Shown: positions 33,654 through 43,262, numbered from the stretch's first letter. The stretch is DNA of 64,000 nucleotides from Clostridiales bacterium (GCA_015055655.1 SVHW01000001.1:141465-205464); one strand, 5' to 3'. The notes: generated by a model from the sequence alone, not told the origin. Made by a program: numbers and translations.

Positions 33654-34274
33654 TTAATCGATTAGTTTTTTAACTTCTTCCGCCAATTTTTCTATTTCTT
33701 TCGTCTTAAACTTAAAGCTCGATTTATTGGCAATCAGCCTTGCGCTGATAGGGAACACCTTTTCTACCACTTCCAAATCGTTTTCTTTTAACGTCGTGCC
33801 CGTTTCAACTATATCCACAATTACGTCGGAAAGCCCTAAAATCGGCGCGAGTTCTATTGAACCGTTCAATTTAATAACGTCAATATCTCTACCTTTTTTT
33901 GCATAAAACGCTTTTGCGCAACGCACGAACTTGGTTGCCACTTTCAACGTCGTTTCACCGTCGTCGTGAAAGCCTTTCTTTGCCGCAACCGCCATCGAAC
34001 ACACGCCCGTTTTTAAATCAAGCAACTCGTATACGTCGGGGGAATATTCGGTTAAAATATCTTTTCCACACACCCCGATATCCGCCGCGCCGCGTTCGAC
34101 GTAAATGGACACGTCGGAAGGCTTTACCCAAAAATAGCGCACCCCTTTTTCAGGGTTTTCAAAAATCAGTTTTCTATTATTCTCTTTAATGGAAGGACAG
34201 TCGTACCCCGCCTTTTCAAACGTTGCGTACACCTTTTCCCCTAATCTACCTTTGGGAAGGGCTATGTTTATCAT
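33654..34274 (-). CDS. hisG: ATP phosphoribosyltransferase catalytic subunit HisG (short form)
   Basis: The first enzyme of histidine synthesis. At 206 residues it is the short form lacking the C-terminal regulatory domain, so it needs HisZ, encoded immediately upstream with a 4-bp overlap. Motifs include MINIALPKGRLGEKV, ERGAADIGVCGKDIL and the PRPP loop DIVETGTTLKEN. The HisG-HisZ complex is feedback-inhibited by histidine in other bacteria. Confidence 0.96.
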   Translation of the reverse strand: MINIALPKGRLGEKVYATFEKAGYDCPSIKENNRKLIFENPEKGVRYFWVKPSDVSIYVERGAADIGVCGKDILTEYSPDVYELLDLKTGVCSMAVAAKKGFHDDGETTLKVATKFVRCAKAFYAKKGRDIDVIKLNGSIELAPILGLSDVIVDIVETGTTLKENDLEVVEKVFPISARLIANKSSFKFKTKEIEKLAEEVKKLID

Positions 34275-35371
34275 ACGTTCGCTCCTCCTTTACGTAAATC
34301 TAACAGCTTATCATAACGGACTTTATCCGCCGCTTTCCTTACGTTAACGCTTTTCCCGCTTTCCGTTATGGAAAGCACTTGTTTAGAAAGCGTTTCCATA
34401 TCCGTCTGCTCGTCGTATAAAACGAGCACGTCTACGTCGTACGCAGGTTTTTGTTTTTTAAACCCTTGTAATAAATCAAGGTAAACGGCAAAGCCGATTG
34501 CACCCGATTTTCTATGCATACGCGTCATCAATTTATTGTATTGACCACCGGAAAGCACACCCTCGCAAATACCGTCGACAAAACCTTTAAATACGATACC
34601 GTTATAGTATTTCATATCGTTGACAACGGAAAAATCCAAACGAATTTTATCGCCGTAGCCGCTACCGTTTAATAACGCGCAAAGCATTTTTAATTCTTCA
34701 AACGATTCCTTTGCTCGTTCACTCGTGCAAAGCGGCGCAAGCACAGAAAGCGTTTCGTTGATATTTCCATAAGCGCGAATAATCGTCAATAATTTTTCTT
34801 TATTTTGTCCGTCCACGCTGTATTTATCGCAAAGCGCAGCCGCTTCGTGTAAATTTTTCTCTGCGAGCAACGGCATTACTTCACGCTGAAACGCACTATC
34901 ACAAGCAAATTCTTCTAACGTAGCAGACAAAATACCCAAATGCGAGACGTCTAAGACAAACTCGGGAGAAATCTTCTCCAAACTCTTTGCCGCAAGAAGA
35001 AGCGTTTCAAAAACTTCGTAAACGCCGATTTCGCCAATGCACTCTAACCCCACCTGCGGAATCTCTTTAAATTGTTTCGTTTCCCCAGAAATGCGGTATA
35101 CGTTTTCGTGATAATATACCTTTTGTTTTCCGTTTTCGTCACTGCTGTTTTTAATAATAGACAGCGTAACGTCCGGTTTTAACGCGAGCAATTTTCCATC
35201 CGTATCATTAAAGGTGATAACGCCGTCGCCAACGAGAAAATCTTTATTTGCTACGTATAAATCATACGCTTCAAATTTGCTCATTTTATACGGCAAATAT
35301 CCGTATTGACGATACAAAGAGCGCAAAGCGTAAGCTATGCGTTCCTCTTCTTTTAAAATCGTTTCGGACAT
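34271..35371 (-). CDS. hisZ: ATP phosphoribosyltransferase regulatory subunit HisZ
   Basis: A 366-residue paralogue of histidyl-tRNA synthetase lacking the anticodon domain. It has class II synthetase motifs (FEAYDLYVANKDFLV, DVTLSIIKNSS, YYHENVYRISGE, GGQYNKLMTRM) and regulates short-form HisG. Its overlap with hisG supports the assignment over HisS. It follows DUF1015 by 20 bp with no terminator. Confidence 0.94.
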   Translation of the reverse strand: MSETILKEEERIAYALRSLYRQYGYLPYKMSKFEAYDLYVANKDFLVGDGVITFNDTDGKLLALKPDVTLSIIKNSSDENGKQKVYYHENVYRISGETKQFKEIPQVGLECIGEIGVYEVFETLLLAAKSLEKISPEFVLDVSHLGILSATLEEFACDSAFQREVMPLLAEKNLHEAAALCDKYSVDGQNKEKLLTIIRAYGNINETLSVLAPLCTSERAKESFEELKMLCALLNGSGYGDKIRLDFSVVNDMKYYNGIVFKGFVDGICEGVLSGGQYNKLMTRMHRKSGAIGFAVYLDLLQGFKKQKPAYDVDVLVLYDEQTDMETLSKQVLSITESGKSVNVRKAADKVRYDKLLDLRKGGANV

Positions 35372-35391
35372 TGTCTTTTCTCCTTTTTCAC

Positions 35392-36636
35392 TTAAATCTT
35401 ATGAATAAATATACCACTACGGAGCTTCGGTTCGAACCACGTAGATTTCGGCGGCATAATTTCACCGGCGTCTGCCACTGCAATCAACTCGTCAAGCGTC
35501 GTAGGATACATCGCAATCGCTGCCGCCATATCCTTCTTACAGCGTTCTTCCAAGTATTCTAAACCACGAATACCGCCCACGAAATCAATCCGCTTATCCG
35601 TACGAGGGTCGTGAATACCTAACACAGCCGATAAAAGTTCTTTTTGTAATATTGCGCAATCTAACCGCATAGACGGTTTATCCGCATTGCAAACGTCATT
35701 TTTAAATTCGACGCAATACCAATTTCCACCGACGTATAAACCTACCTCGTGCGTCTTTTGGGGACGATAAGCGCCCACCCCCGTATATTTGGTTACCTTT
35801 CCCAAAGCCTTTTCAACCGCTTGTAAAAATTCCGTTTCCGTTCTACCGCCCAAATCTTTTAAAAGACGGTTATAATCAAAAATCTTCAAGCTATCCGCAG
35901 GAAAAATAACCGAGAGGAAGAAATTAAATTCTTCCGTGCCGTCGTACTCGCCTTTTGCCTCTCTGCGTTTCACCCCGGCTTTTACGGCAGACGCCGCACG
36001 ATGATGTCCGTCGGCGATATATAACGCGTCGAGCGCGCTAAACGCAGTTTCGATTTTTTCATCCACGTCAACCCCGTCGCTGTCCCAAACGGTGTGTTGA
36101 ATACCGTCGTCGGCAACGAAATCGTACAACGGTTTTTTTGCCGTTTGTTCCGCGATAAGTTTATCCAACGTTTCACTTGCCTTATACGCCAGAAAAATAG
36201 GCCCTGTCTGCGCCGAACAAGTATCCACGTGGCGAATTCTATCCAACTCCTTATCAGCGCGCGTCAATTCGTGTTTCTTGATTCTGCCTTGCATATAATC
36301 GTCAATGGACGCGCAACCAACGATACCTGTTTGCGCTCTACCGTCCATAATTTGTCGATAGAAATAATATTTCTTTCTATCGTCCGTGATATACACGCCG
36401 TCATCCTCAAACTTTTTCAAATTTTCCGCTGCTTTCGCATATACTTGCGCGTCGTATAAGTCAATAGATTTATCCAAGTCGATTTCCGCTTTATCGATAT
36501 GCAAAAAGGAATAGGGTTTGCCTTGCACTTCTACCCTTGCCTCGTCGCTGGACATTACGTCATAGGGCAACGCGGCGCATTGCTTTGCATATTCGGTTGT
36601 CGGGCGAAGCGCCGCAAAAGGTTTTACCGTTATCAT
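35392..36636 (-). CDS. DUF1015 family protein
   Basis: A 414-residue member of DUF1015 (start MITVKPFAALRPTTEYA). Conserved blocks are AALPYDVMSSDEARV, RIKKHELTRADKELDRIRHVDTC, ALYIADGHHRAASAV and the C-terminal GGIRGLEYLEERC. The function is unproven. The gene is commonly linked to serA and serC, as here, which suggests a role around phosphoserine or serine. The ATG at 36636 follows GGAG by 6 nt and is preferred over the TTG at 36648. Confidence 0.92.
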   Translation of the reverse strand: MITVKPFAALRPTTEYAKQCAALPYDVMSSDEARVEVQGKPYSFLHIDKAEIDLDKSIDLYDAQVYAKAAENLKKFEDDGVYITDDRKKYYFYRQIMDGRAQTGIVGCASIDDYMQGRIKKHELTRADKELDRIRHVDTCSAQTGPIFLAYKASETLDKLIAEQTAKKPLYDFVADDGIQHTVWDSDGVDVDEKIETAFSALDALYIADGHHRAASAVKAGVKRREAKGEYDGTEEFNFFLSVIFPADSLKIFDYNRLLKDLGGRTETEFLQAVEKALGKVTKYTGVGAYRPQKTHEVGLYVGGNWYCVEFKNDVCNADKPSMRLDCAILQKELLSAVLGIHDPRTDKRIDFVGGIRGLEYLEERCKKDMAAAIAMYPTTLDELIAVADAGEIMPPKSTWFEPKLRSGIFIHKI

Positions 36637-36657
36637 AATTTTCTCCAAATCGTTCGC

Positions 36658-37824
36658 TTAGAACGTAAATTCTCTTACGCCGAATACCCCTTCAACCGCG
36701 CTAATTTTCGCAAGAGCCTCTTCACTCGCCACCGAATTTGCCTCGACAATCGTATATGCCACATCGCCTTTCGAGCCGCTAGCCATACTTTCAATGTTGA
36801 TGCCTTCCGCCGAGAACGCTGCCGTTACCTGCGTGAGAATATTAGGCACGTTGTCGTGCATAATGCACACGCGTGGGTACAAAGAGTGCGCAACGCTAAC
36901 CGAAGGGAAGTTAACGCTGTTACGAATATTACCGCACGTCAAGAATTCATCCAATTCCTGCGCAGCCATCACAGCGCAATGGTCTTCCGATTCCACCGTA
37001 GAAGCGCCCAAGTGAGGAATTGCAACAATTCCCTCTACGCCAACCGTTTCTTCCGTGGGGAAATCGGTTACGTAACGGGCAATCTTCTTATCCGCAATTG
37101 CTTTTTTCACGTCTTCCGCATTAACGAGGTCTGCTCTTGCAAGGTTGATGATACGTACGCCGTCTTTCATCGTTGCAATCGATTTTTCGCAAATCATATT
37201 TTTCGTTTGCGGCGTTGCAGGTACGTGCAACGTGATATAGTCGCAAGATTTAAAAATTTCCGCGTAATCTGCCGCTTGACGAACGGAAGGAGCAAGACTC
37301 CACGCCGCTTTCGCCGTAATATACGGGTCGTAACCAAGTACGTTCATACCCAGCGAAATAGCCGCGTTTGCCACCATACCGCCGATTGCGCCTAAGCCAA
37401 CAACACCGAGCGTTTTTCCAGCCAATTCGTGTCCGACAAATGCGCCCTTGCCTGCCTCTACCAGCTTTGCAACACCCGTTTCGCCAGCCAACGTTTCTGC
37501 CCATTTAATACCGCCTACGATATCACGAGAAGCTAAAATCAACGCAGCAATCGCAAGTTCTTTCACCGCGTTTGCATTTGCACCGGGCGTATTGAAAACG
37601 ACGATACCCTCTTTCGTGCATTTATCAACGGGGATATTATTTACCCCTGCGCCACAGCGCGCAATGGCACGTAAATTGGGGGAAAACGGCATATCGTGTA
37701 ACGCAGCCGAACGCACCATAATAGCGTCTTCGTTTTCCAATTTATCGCTCACTTCATATTTCGTCGTCGAAAGGACGTCCGTACCTACTTTGGCAATTTT
37801 ATTCATCAACTTGATTTTCAACAT
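36658..37824 (-). CDS. serA: D-3-phosphoglycerate dehydrogenase SerA with ACT domain
   Basis: Oxidises 3-phosphoglycerate to phosphohydroxypyruvate, the first step of serine synthesis. The 388-residue protein has the NAD motif GVVGLGAIGGMVANAA, catalytic Arg and Glu/His segments (INLARADLVNAEDV, IPHLGASTVESE) and a C-terminal ACT domain (about residues 320-388). The ACT domain probably senses serine. AGGTGA lies 6 nt before the ATG. It is 25 bp from serC. Confidence 0.95.
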   Translation of the reverse strand: MLKIKLMNKIAKVGTDVLSTTKYEVSDKLENEDAIMVRSAALHDMPFSPNLRAIARCGAGVNNIPVDKCTKEGIVVFNTPGANANAVKELAIAALILASRDIVGGIKWAETLAGETGVAKLVEAGKGAFVGHELAGKTLGVVGLGAIGGMVANAAISLGMNVLGYDPYITAKAAWSLAPSVRQAADYAEIFKSCDYITLHVPATPQTKNMICEKSIATMKDGVRIINLARADLVNAEDVKKAIADKKIARYVTDFPTEETVGVEGIVAIPHLGASTVESEDHCAVMAAQELDEFLTCGNIRNSVNFPSVSVAHSLYPRVCIMHDNVPNILTQVTAAFSAEGINIESMASGSKGDVAYTIVEANSVASEEALAKISAVEGVFGVREFTF

Positions 37825-37849
37825 AATACTTCACCTGTTTATTGATTTT

Positions 37850-38938
37850 TTATTTTTTAGGATTGTTTTCCGCAAATTCTTTCATAAACGCCACGAGTTT
37901 TTCAACGCCTTCTTTGGGCATTGCGTTATAAATCGAAGCGCGCATACCGCCAACCGAACGGTGACCTTTTAAGTTTACAAGCCCACATTTCGCAGCTTCG
38001 CTTGCAAATTTCTTATCCAAATCCGCGTCACCCGTCACAAACGTTACGTTCATCATCGAACGGCTCTCTTTCTCAACGGGCGCTTGATAATACTCTTGCG
38101 AATCCAAATAGTCATACAAAAGCTTTGCCTTCGCCTCGTTCATTTCCTTCATTTTTTGCAAACCGCCAAGTTCCAAAATCCACTCGTAAACAAGTTTTGC
38201 AATATAAATACACCAACAAGGGGGCGTATTGTACATCGAATCGTTATCCGCCATCAATTTATAATCGAGCATCGAGGGCGTTTGTTCCTTAGCGTTACCA
38301 AGCAAATCCTCTCTCACTATTACAACCGTCAAACCGGCCGCCGACATATTCTTTTGCGCACCTGCGTAAATAACGCCGAATTTGGAAACGTCAAAAGGTT
38401 CGCTTAAAATGCAAGAAGACATATCCGCAATCAAAGGGATATCCCCCGTATCGGGAATATACGAGAACTTCGTACCGTAAATCGTGTTGTTAAAACAAAT
38501 ATGTACGTAATCCGCGTCAGGACGGAAAGAAGCTTTATCCGTTTTAGGCACGAACGTGAAATTCGCGTCCTTGCTAGACGCCGCCGCAACCACGTCGCCG
38601 TATTTTTGCGCCTCTTTATACGCTTTCGTAGAGAATTGCCCAGAAAGAATATAATCCGCTTTACCACTCTTGGCAAGGAAGTTCAAAGGCACGGCTGCAA
38701 ACTGCGTAGAAGCGCCGCCTTGCAAAAACAACACTTTATAGTTGTCGGGAATTTCCATAACTTTACGAAGAAGCGTTTCCGCCTCGCCGATAATCTTTTC
38801 ATACACGGGCGAACGATGGCTCATTTCCATAACGGACATACCGCTATCTTGATAATTAAGCATTTCTGCCGCCGCTTTCTCAAGCACCGAAACGGGTAAC
38901 ATCGAAGGCCCTGCCGAAAAATTGTAAACTCTTTCCAT
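37850..38938 (-). CDS. serC: Phosphoserine aminotransferase SerC
   Basis: The 362-residue PLP enzyme converts phosphohydroxypyruvate to phosphoserine. It starts MERVYNFSAGPSMLPVSVLEKAAAEM and has the PLP-lysine in VIYAGAQKNMSAAGLTVVIV. GGASTQFAAVP and the C-terminal GHRSVGGMRASIYNAMP are typical. It is the first gene of the ser-his operon, about 70 nt after the predicted transcription start. No phosphoserine phosphatase is in the window. Confidence 0.96.
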   Translation of the reverse strand: MERVYNFSAGPSMLPVSVLEKAAAEMLNYQDSGMSVMEMSHRSPVYEKIIGEAETLLRKVMEIPDNYKVLFLQGGASTQFAAVPLNFLAKSGKADYILSGQFSTKAYKEAQKYGDVVAAASSKDANFTFVPKTDKASFRPDADYVHICFNNTIYGTKFSYIPDTGDIPLIADMSSCILSEPFDVSKFGVIYAGAQKNMSAAGLTVVIVREDLLGNAKEQTPSMLDYKLMADNDSMYNTPPCWCIYIAKLVYEWILELGGLQKMKEMNEAKAKLLYDYLDSQEYYQAPVEKESRSMMNVTFVTGDADLDKKFASEAAKCGLVNLKGHRSVGGMRASIYNAMPKEGVEKLVAFMKEFAENNPKK

Positions 38939-39007
38939 TTTTACTTACTCCTTAAACAAAAAAATCGAATTGAATTACTATTTTAATCAAAAAAATTGAT
39001 TATACCT

Positions 39008-39037
39008 ATTGTATCACAATTTTTATAAAAATTGCAA
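39008..39037 (-). promoter_or_regulatory. Promoter of the ser-his operon with a palindromic spacer
   Basis: On the minus strand TTGCAA (39032-39037), 18 nt, TACAAT (39008-39013). The spacer forms the perfect palindrome CAATTTTTATAAAAATTG (39017-39034). It resembles, but does not match, the CodY box AATTTTCWGAAAATT. A further leader hairpin TAATCAA-TTTTT-TTGATTA lies at about 38984-39002. Confidence 0.7.
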
Positions 39038-39114
39038 GGATTTTAAGGGTGATTATTTCATTATTTATAAATAAAATTACACTTTTCGACGTATTTTTCC
39101 GTAAAAACAACGTC

Positions 39115-39149
39115 TGCGAAAAAAAACAGGACGGCTTTCTCAGCCGTCC
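39115..39149 (-). terminator. Terminator after the cysteine desulfidase gene
   Basis: GGACGGC/GCCGTCC (39129-39149) is followed on the minus strand by a U-rich run, 20 bp beyond the stop codon. Confidence 0.8.
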
Positions 39150-39167
39150 AATAAATATCTATCCGCT

Positions 39168-40439
39168 TTATTCCACTTCCAACATAATCCGTATAATTTC
39201 TTTATCCGTTTCTCGCATACCTTTATGCGCCAAGCGCGAAACGGAATTTATCGTCTTTTCAACCCCCGATTTTACAATGCCGTCACCGGCGTAAAATTCA
39301 TTGCCGTTGTAATACATATTCAGCCCAAGAAGTCCACTTTCCACAGCCGTGGCAATCTTTGCCGCGCAACTCGCTTTTGCCCCGTCGCAAATTATCCCGG
39401 AATCTATCGCGAGCGCATTGACGAGCGTATGCTCAATTTCATCCTTTCCACCGCCAAGTAAATACGCAACGCCACAAGCCGCGCCTGCGCCCGCTGACAC
39501 AACGCCGCAGTACGCCGACAACGTGCCGATACCCGATTTCAAATGAATCGTAATCAAATTCGACACGCAAAGCGCGCGATACAATTTTTCCTTGGACATA
39601 TGTAACCCTTTCGCGTAAACGATTACGGGAACGGAAGCCGTGATACCTTGATTGCCGCTTCCAGAATTGATAATAACGGGCAACTCGCAACCGTTCATAC
39701 GGGCGTCGCTTGCTGCCGCCGCGTACGCTTTCGCCGTGATTTTTATATCCGGTTGATACGAGCGAAGAAGTACTTTCCCTACGTTCGCGCCGTAATTATT
39801 TTTTAAGCCTTCTTCTGCGATTGCCATATTGTACTGAATTTGTCTTTCCAACGTTTCTTTAACGTCTTCGACGTTAACCATATTGGCAAAAGCCACGATA
39901 TCTTCCACGTTTAACACGCTTCTATCCGTCTTTTTCCCTTCGTCAGCAAGCTCTTTTTGAAATAAAGTAACGCCGTCTTTTTGTACGCATACCACGTTCG
40001 TATGCGTGTCTGCAATACGCACGTAAACCGTATGATTTTTTGAAAAAAGCGTTACGCCAATGTCAAAAATACGCGCATCGTCAGGCGTAACCACTTCCAA
40101 CGGAAACGAATCGCGAAATGCGGCTATTTTTTCGTTATCCTCGCCCGCCACGTTAGACAAAACCTCTAAACGCGCGTCAGCGTCACCTACCGCCATACCC
40201 GCCGCAAAAGCCGACTTGATACCACGCATACCACCCGTATGCGGCACAACGACGCTTTTTGCGTTTTTTACAATATTACCGCTAACTTCCAGCTTGCCTT
40301 TCAACGGCGTTTCCCCCAGCGTTGCGCGCGCTTTTGCCGCCGCGTACGCAATAGAAATCGGCTCGGTACACCCCATCGCTGGCACAAGTTCTTCTTTTAA
40401 TATCGCAATAAATTGTTCGTATTTTTCTTTTGTCAACAT
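39168..40439 (-). CDS. L-cysteine desulfidase (CyuA/UPF0597 family)
   Basis: Breaks cysteine down to pyruvate, ammonia and sulfide using a [4Fe-4S] cluster. The 423-residue protein has the family marks VPAMGCTEPISIAYAAA near the start and the likely cluster cysteines in DARMNGCELPVIINSGSGNQG, GAGAACGVAYLLGG and SGIICDGAKASCAAKIA. The family also resembles the serine dehydratase alpha subunit, so serine use cannot be excluded. ATG at 40439 is chosen because AAGGG lies 8 nt upstream; the track-long start at 40463 lacks a site. It lies downstream of hom. Confidence 0.88.
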   Translation of the reverse strand: MLTKEKYEQFIAILKEELVPAMGCTEPISIAYAAAKARATLGETPLKGKLEVSGNIVKNAKSVVVPHTGGMRGIKSAFAAGMAVGDADARLEVLSNVAGEDNEKIAAFRDSFPLEVVTPDDARIFDIGVTLFSKNHTVYVRIADTHTNVVCVQKDGVTLFQKELADEGKKTDRSVLNVEDIVAFANMVNVEDVKETLERQIQYNMAIAEEGLKNNYGANVGKVLLRSYQPDIKITAKAYAAAASDARMNGCELPVIINSGSGNQGITASVPVIVYAKGLHMSKEKLYRALCVSNLITIHLKSGIGTLSAYCGVVSAGAGAACGVAYLLGGGKDEIEHTLVNALAIDSGIICDGAKASCAAKIATAVESGLLGLNMYYNGNEFYAGDGIVKSGVEKTINSVSRLAHKGMRETDKEIIRIMLEVE

Positions 40440-40469
40440 ATCGTTTCCCTTTGCGTTTCTCAATCAAAA

Positions 40470-40498
40470 TGGAAAGAAAGGCGCAAACGCCTCTCTTT
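40470..40498 (-). terminator. Hairpin between hom and the cysteine desulfidase gene
   Basis: An imperfect inverted repeat, GAAAGAGAGGCG/CGCCTTTCTTTC, with a short U-containing tail on the minus strand. It may give partial termination or act as an mRNA processing boundary. Confidence 0.45.
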
Positions 40499-40517
40499 CG
40501 TGTTGTTGTAATGCTTT

Positions 40518-41804
40518 TTATTCTTCTACGCGGATAACTGCTTCCACCGTACCAATCCCCGACGCGTTAATCTTCGACGCCGCGTTTTTCGCCGCGTTTT
40601 CTTTCGTTTTATGCGTAATGACTACTAAAGGCACTCTTTCGCCGTCTTCCGCGCCACTCTTTTGTGTGATTTGTACGATAGAAATACCGCATTTGCCGAA
40701 AATACCCGTAATTTTCGCCAACACACCCGCCTTATCTTCCACGGAAAGACGAATATAATACGCGCTTTCGAAATCGGAAACAAATTTCACGTTATTTTCA
40801 GCCGTTGCGTTATTTTTAAACGTAGAATATTTTATATCCGTATGCGTAGCCGCATAAATTACGTCGCTGACAACCGCGCTTGCCGTAGGCAACGCGCCTG
40901 CGCCGCGGCCGTAGAGCATAACGTCGTCCACCGCGTCTCCCGTTAAATAGACAGCGTTAAACGAATCGTTCACACTTGCCAAAGGATGTGTGCTGGGAAT
41001 AAACGTGGGATGCACGCGCACCTCAATCCCCTTATCGGTATTTTTGCCGATGGCAAGAAGTTTGAGCGTATAACCAAATTCTCTACCGTAAGCAATATCC
41101 TTCACGTTAACCGCAGAAATACCTTCGCGGAAAATTTTCGTGTACGGAATTTTCGTATGGAACGCCATCGACGATAAAATAGAAAGCTTGTACATCGAAT
41201 CGTAACCGTCTACGTCTGCCGTCGGGTTTGCTTCCGCATAACCGAGCTTTTGCGCTTCTTTTAACACTTCGGCATAATCCGCACCCTCGTACGTCATCTT
41301 CGTCAAAATATAGTTCGTCGTACCGTTCACTATACCCATCATACTTTGAATATGGTTTGCCTGTACGCCGTCCAAAAGCGTACGAATAATAGGCACGCCG
41401 CCAACGCAGCTTGCTTCGTAATACAATCCGCAATGATTGTGTTTTGCAATTTTTTCAAGTTCGTGCGAGAACTTACAAATCAATTCCTTATTCGACGTAA
41501 CTACCGTCTTCGCCGCACGGAGCGCCGCCGTAACGAACGTCTTCGCTACACCGATACCGCCTATCGTTTCCACAACGATGTCTACGTTAGGGTCAGCCAA
41601 AACTTCTTCAATATTTTTAGCAATCGCTTCTTGCGGCACACCCAACGCTTTTAATCTTTCCAAATTAAGGTCAAGGACCTTCTCCACGGAAATATCAACC
41701 TGCTGCGTTTTTAAATAAAAATCGCGATGTTCTACAAGCGTTTGATACGTACCGCCACCAACTACGCCAAGTCCTAAAATCGCAACGCCAACTCTCTTAA
41801 CCAT
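40518..41804 (-). CDS. hom: Homoserine dehydrogenase
   Basis: Reduces aspartate semialdehyde to homoserine for the Thr/Met branch. The 428-residue protein has the NAD(P) motif VAILGLGVVGGGTYQ, the catalytic domain with GIVNGTTNYILTKM and PTADVDGYDSMYKLSILSS, and a C-terminal ACT domain (SVEDKAGVLAKITGIFGKCGISI). The ATG at 41804 lies 6 nt after AAGGAG. An upstream in-frame ATG at 41822 overlaps that site and is not used. It lies 64 bp after coaX. Confidence 0.95.
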   Translation of the reverse strand: MVKRVGVAILGLGVVGGGTYQTLVEHRDFYLKTQQVDISVEKVLDLNLERLKALGVPQEAIAKNIEEVLADPNVDIVVETIGGIGVAKTFVTAALRAAKTVVTSNKELICKFSHELEKIAKHNHCGLYYEASCVGGVPIIRTLLDGVQANHIQSMMGIVNGTTNYILTKMTYEGADYAEVLKEAQKLGYAEANPTADVDGYDSMYKLSILSSMAFHTKIPYTKIFREGISAVNVKDIAYGREFGYTLKLLAIGKNTDKGIEVRVHPTFIPSTHPLASVNDSFNAVYLTGDAVDDVMLYGRGAGALPTASAVVSDVIYAATHTDIKYSTFKNNATAENNVKFVSDFESAYYIRLSVEDKAGVLAKITGIFGKCGISIVQITQKSGAEDGERVPLVVITHKTKENAAKNAASKINASGIGTVEAVIRVEE

Positions 41805-41868
41805 TTTACTCTCCTTATGCAAATTTCTTGCTTTCTATTAAAATGTTCAACGCATACACGGTATCCCG

Positions 41869-42651
41869 TTATTTATCCTGCGTATTTAATTGATATAAAT
41901 ATTTTAACCCTTTCAAGGTAAGCAATTTATCCACGACGTCAATGCACTCGATTTCTTTGGAAATAATCGTGCTAAATCCGCCCGTTGCTATTGTTTTTAC
42001 CTTGGAAGTTTTTAATTCTTTCTTTATCTTTTTGACGATATACTCAACCAAACCGGCAAAGCCAAACACAATCCCTGCCTGCATATTCGTCACCGTATTT
42101 TTTGCAATCACAGACGGCGGCGCTTCTATTTCCACGCGAGGCAGCTTCGCCGTACCGTTAACCAGCGAATCTAACGACCCTTTAATCCCCGGCGCAATAA
42201 CTCCGCCGATAAATTCGTTTTTCTCGCTGATAATATTAAACGTCGTTGCCGTACCGAAATCAATCACAATCATTGGAGTATTTTCGCCGTACTCTACGAT
42301 GGCGGAAACGCAATTGACAATTCTATCCGCGCCCACCTCTCTGGCGTCGTCACAACGGATATTTAGCCCCGATTTTAATCCAGGAGCAATATGCAACGGC
42401 TGGATATTTAAATACAGCGCGCACATTTTCTCCACCGTGTAATCCAGCGAAGGCACTACCGACGACATAATTCCGCCCGTAATGTCTTTAGGTTCTACCC
42501 CTTGCGAAACGAGCATGCCCGTAAGCTGTTCCCCGTACTCGTCCGAAGTCTTTTTCAAATCGGTTGCCACACGGAAAGAGAATTTTAAATCGTCTTTCTC
42601 ATAGATAGCGTATTTAATATTCGTATTGCCGATATCTATACAAATAATCAT
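41869..42651 (-). CDS. coaX: Type III pantothenate kinase CoaX
   Basis: The first committed step of CoA synthesis, in the acetate-kinase-fold class that does not respond to CoA feedback. The 260-residue protein has MIICIDIGNTNIKYAIYE (phosphate 1 loop), GADRIVNCVSAI, MIVIDFGTATTFNIIS and the APGIKGSLDSLVNGTAKLP region. It starts on the base after the stop of an ECF S-component gene, which points to a pantothenate uptake and phosphorylation unit. Confidence 0.95.
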   Translation of the reverse strand: MIICIDIGNTNIKYAIYEKDDLKFSFRVATDLKKTSDEYGEQLTGMLVSQGVEPKDITGGIMSSVVPSLDYTVEKMCALYLNIQPLHIAPGLKSGLNIRCDDAREVGADRIVNCVSAIVEYGENTPMIVIDFGTATTFNIISEKNEFIGGVIAPGIKGSLDSLVNGTAKLPRVEIEAPPSVIAKNTVTNMQAGIVFGFAGLVEYIVKKIKKELKTSKVKTIATGGFSTIISKEIECIDVVDKLLTLKGLKYLYQLNTQDK

Positions 42652-43242
42652 TTACTTTCTCCCTTTTATCGCCTTTCGAACGGCAATCGCCAAAATCGGC
42701 GTCAAAATCACCGCGCAAACCAATTCAATCGGGAAATTGATTGTTATACACATTTTTATCCAATCCGCAACGCCAAAACCGCCGTCTTTACTTGCAGGGA
42801 AAAACAACGAAAGACACGCGATAACCAATATCGTATTGGTCAATATCCCAACCGCAGCGCCCGTTGCAAGTGGTAAGGTATTATTAACGAACGTCTTGCT
42901 GGATTGCGACGTCCATCTCTTAACGAGTTTATAAACGCCATAAGCCGCAGGCCCAACGAATAATCGAGGCAAAATGGAAATCCACGGCATTAAAAAATAC
43001 GGATTACCTATAAACAAAGCGCACAACAAAGACGTAACGCCAAAAATTGCCGAAAACAAAAACGAACGTTTAAAATCCCAAGAAAGACACAACGTCATCA
43101 ATATCCCAAGAGATAAAAACGCAGGTGGCGTATAAGCAAAAATCTTAAAAATCGCCGACTCAATAAACAAAACCACTACCATCACGGCAGCCATCACACC
43201 CAATAACGCAACGGTGTGCGCAGAAGAATTTTTTCTTCCCAT
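42652..43242 (-). CDS. ECF transporter S component, probably pantothenate-specific
   Basis: The 196-residue protein has about six hydrophobic helices and no ATPase domain, the size and pattern of an energy-coupling-factor substrate-binding subunit. The early loop with FAYTPPAFLSLGILMTLCLSWDFKRS and the helix MPWISILPRLFVGPAAYGVYKLV fit S components. Direct abutment with coaX suggests pantothenate as substrate; this is inference from context. GGAGG precedes the ATG. The EcfA/EcfT module is not in the window. Confidence 0.75.
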   Translation of the reverse strand: MGRKNSSAHTVALLGVMAAVMVVVLFIESAIFKIFAYTPPAFLSLGILMTLCLSWDFKRSFLFSAIFGVTSLLCALFIGNPYFLMPWISILPRLFVGPAAYGVYKLVKRWTSQSSKTFVNNTLPLATGAAVGILTNTILVIACLSLFFPASKDGGFGVADWIKMCITINFPIELVCAVILTPILAIAVRKAIKGRK

Positions 43243-43262
43243 AATAAACCTCCATCGAGTTC

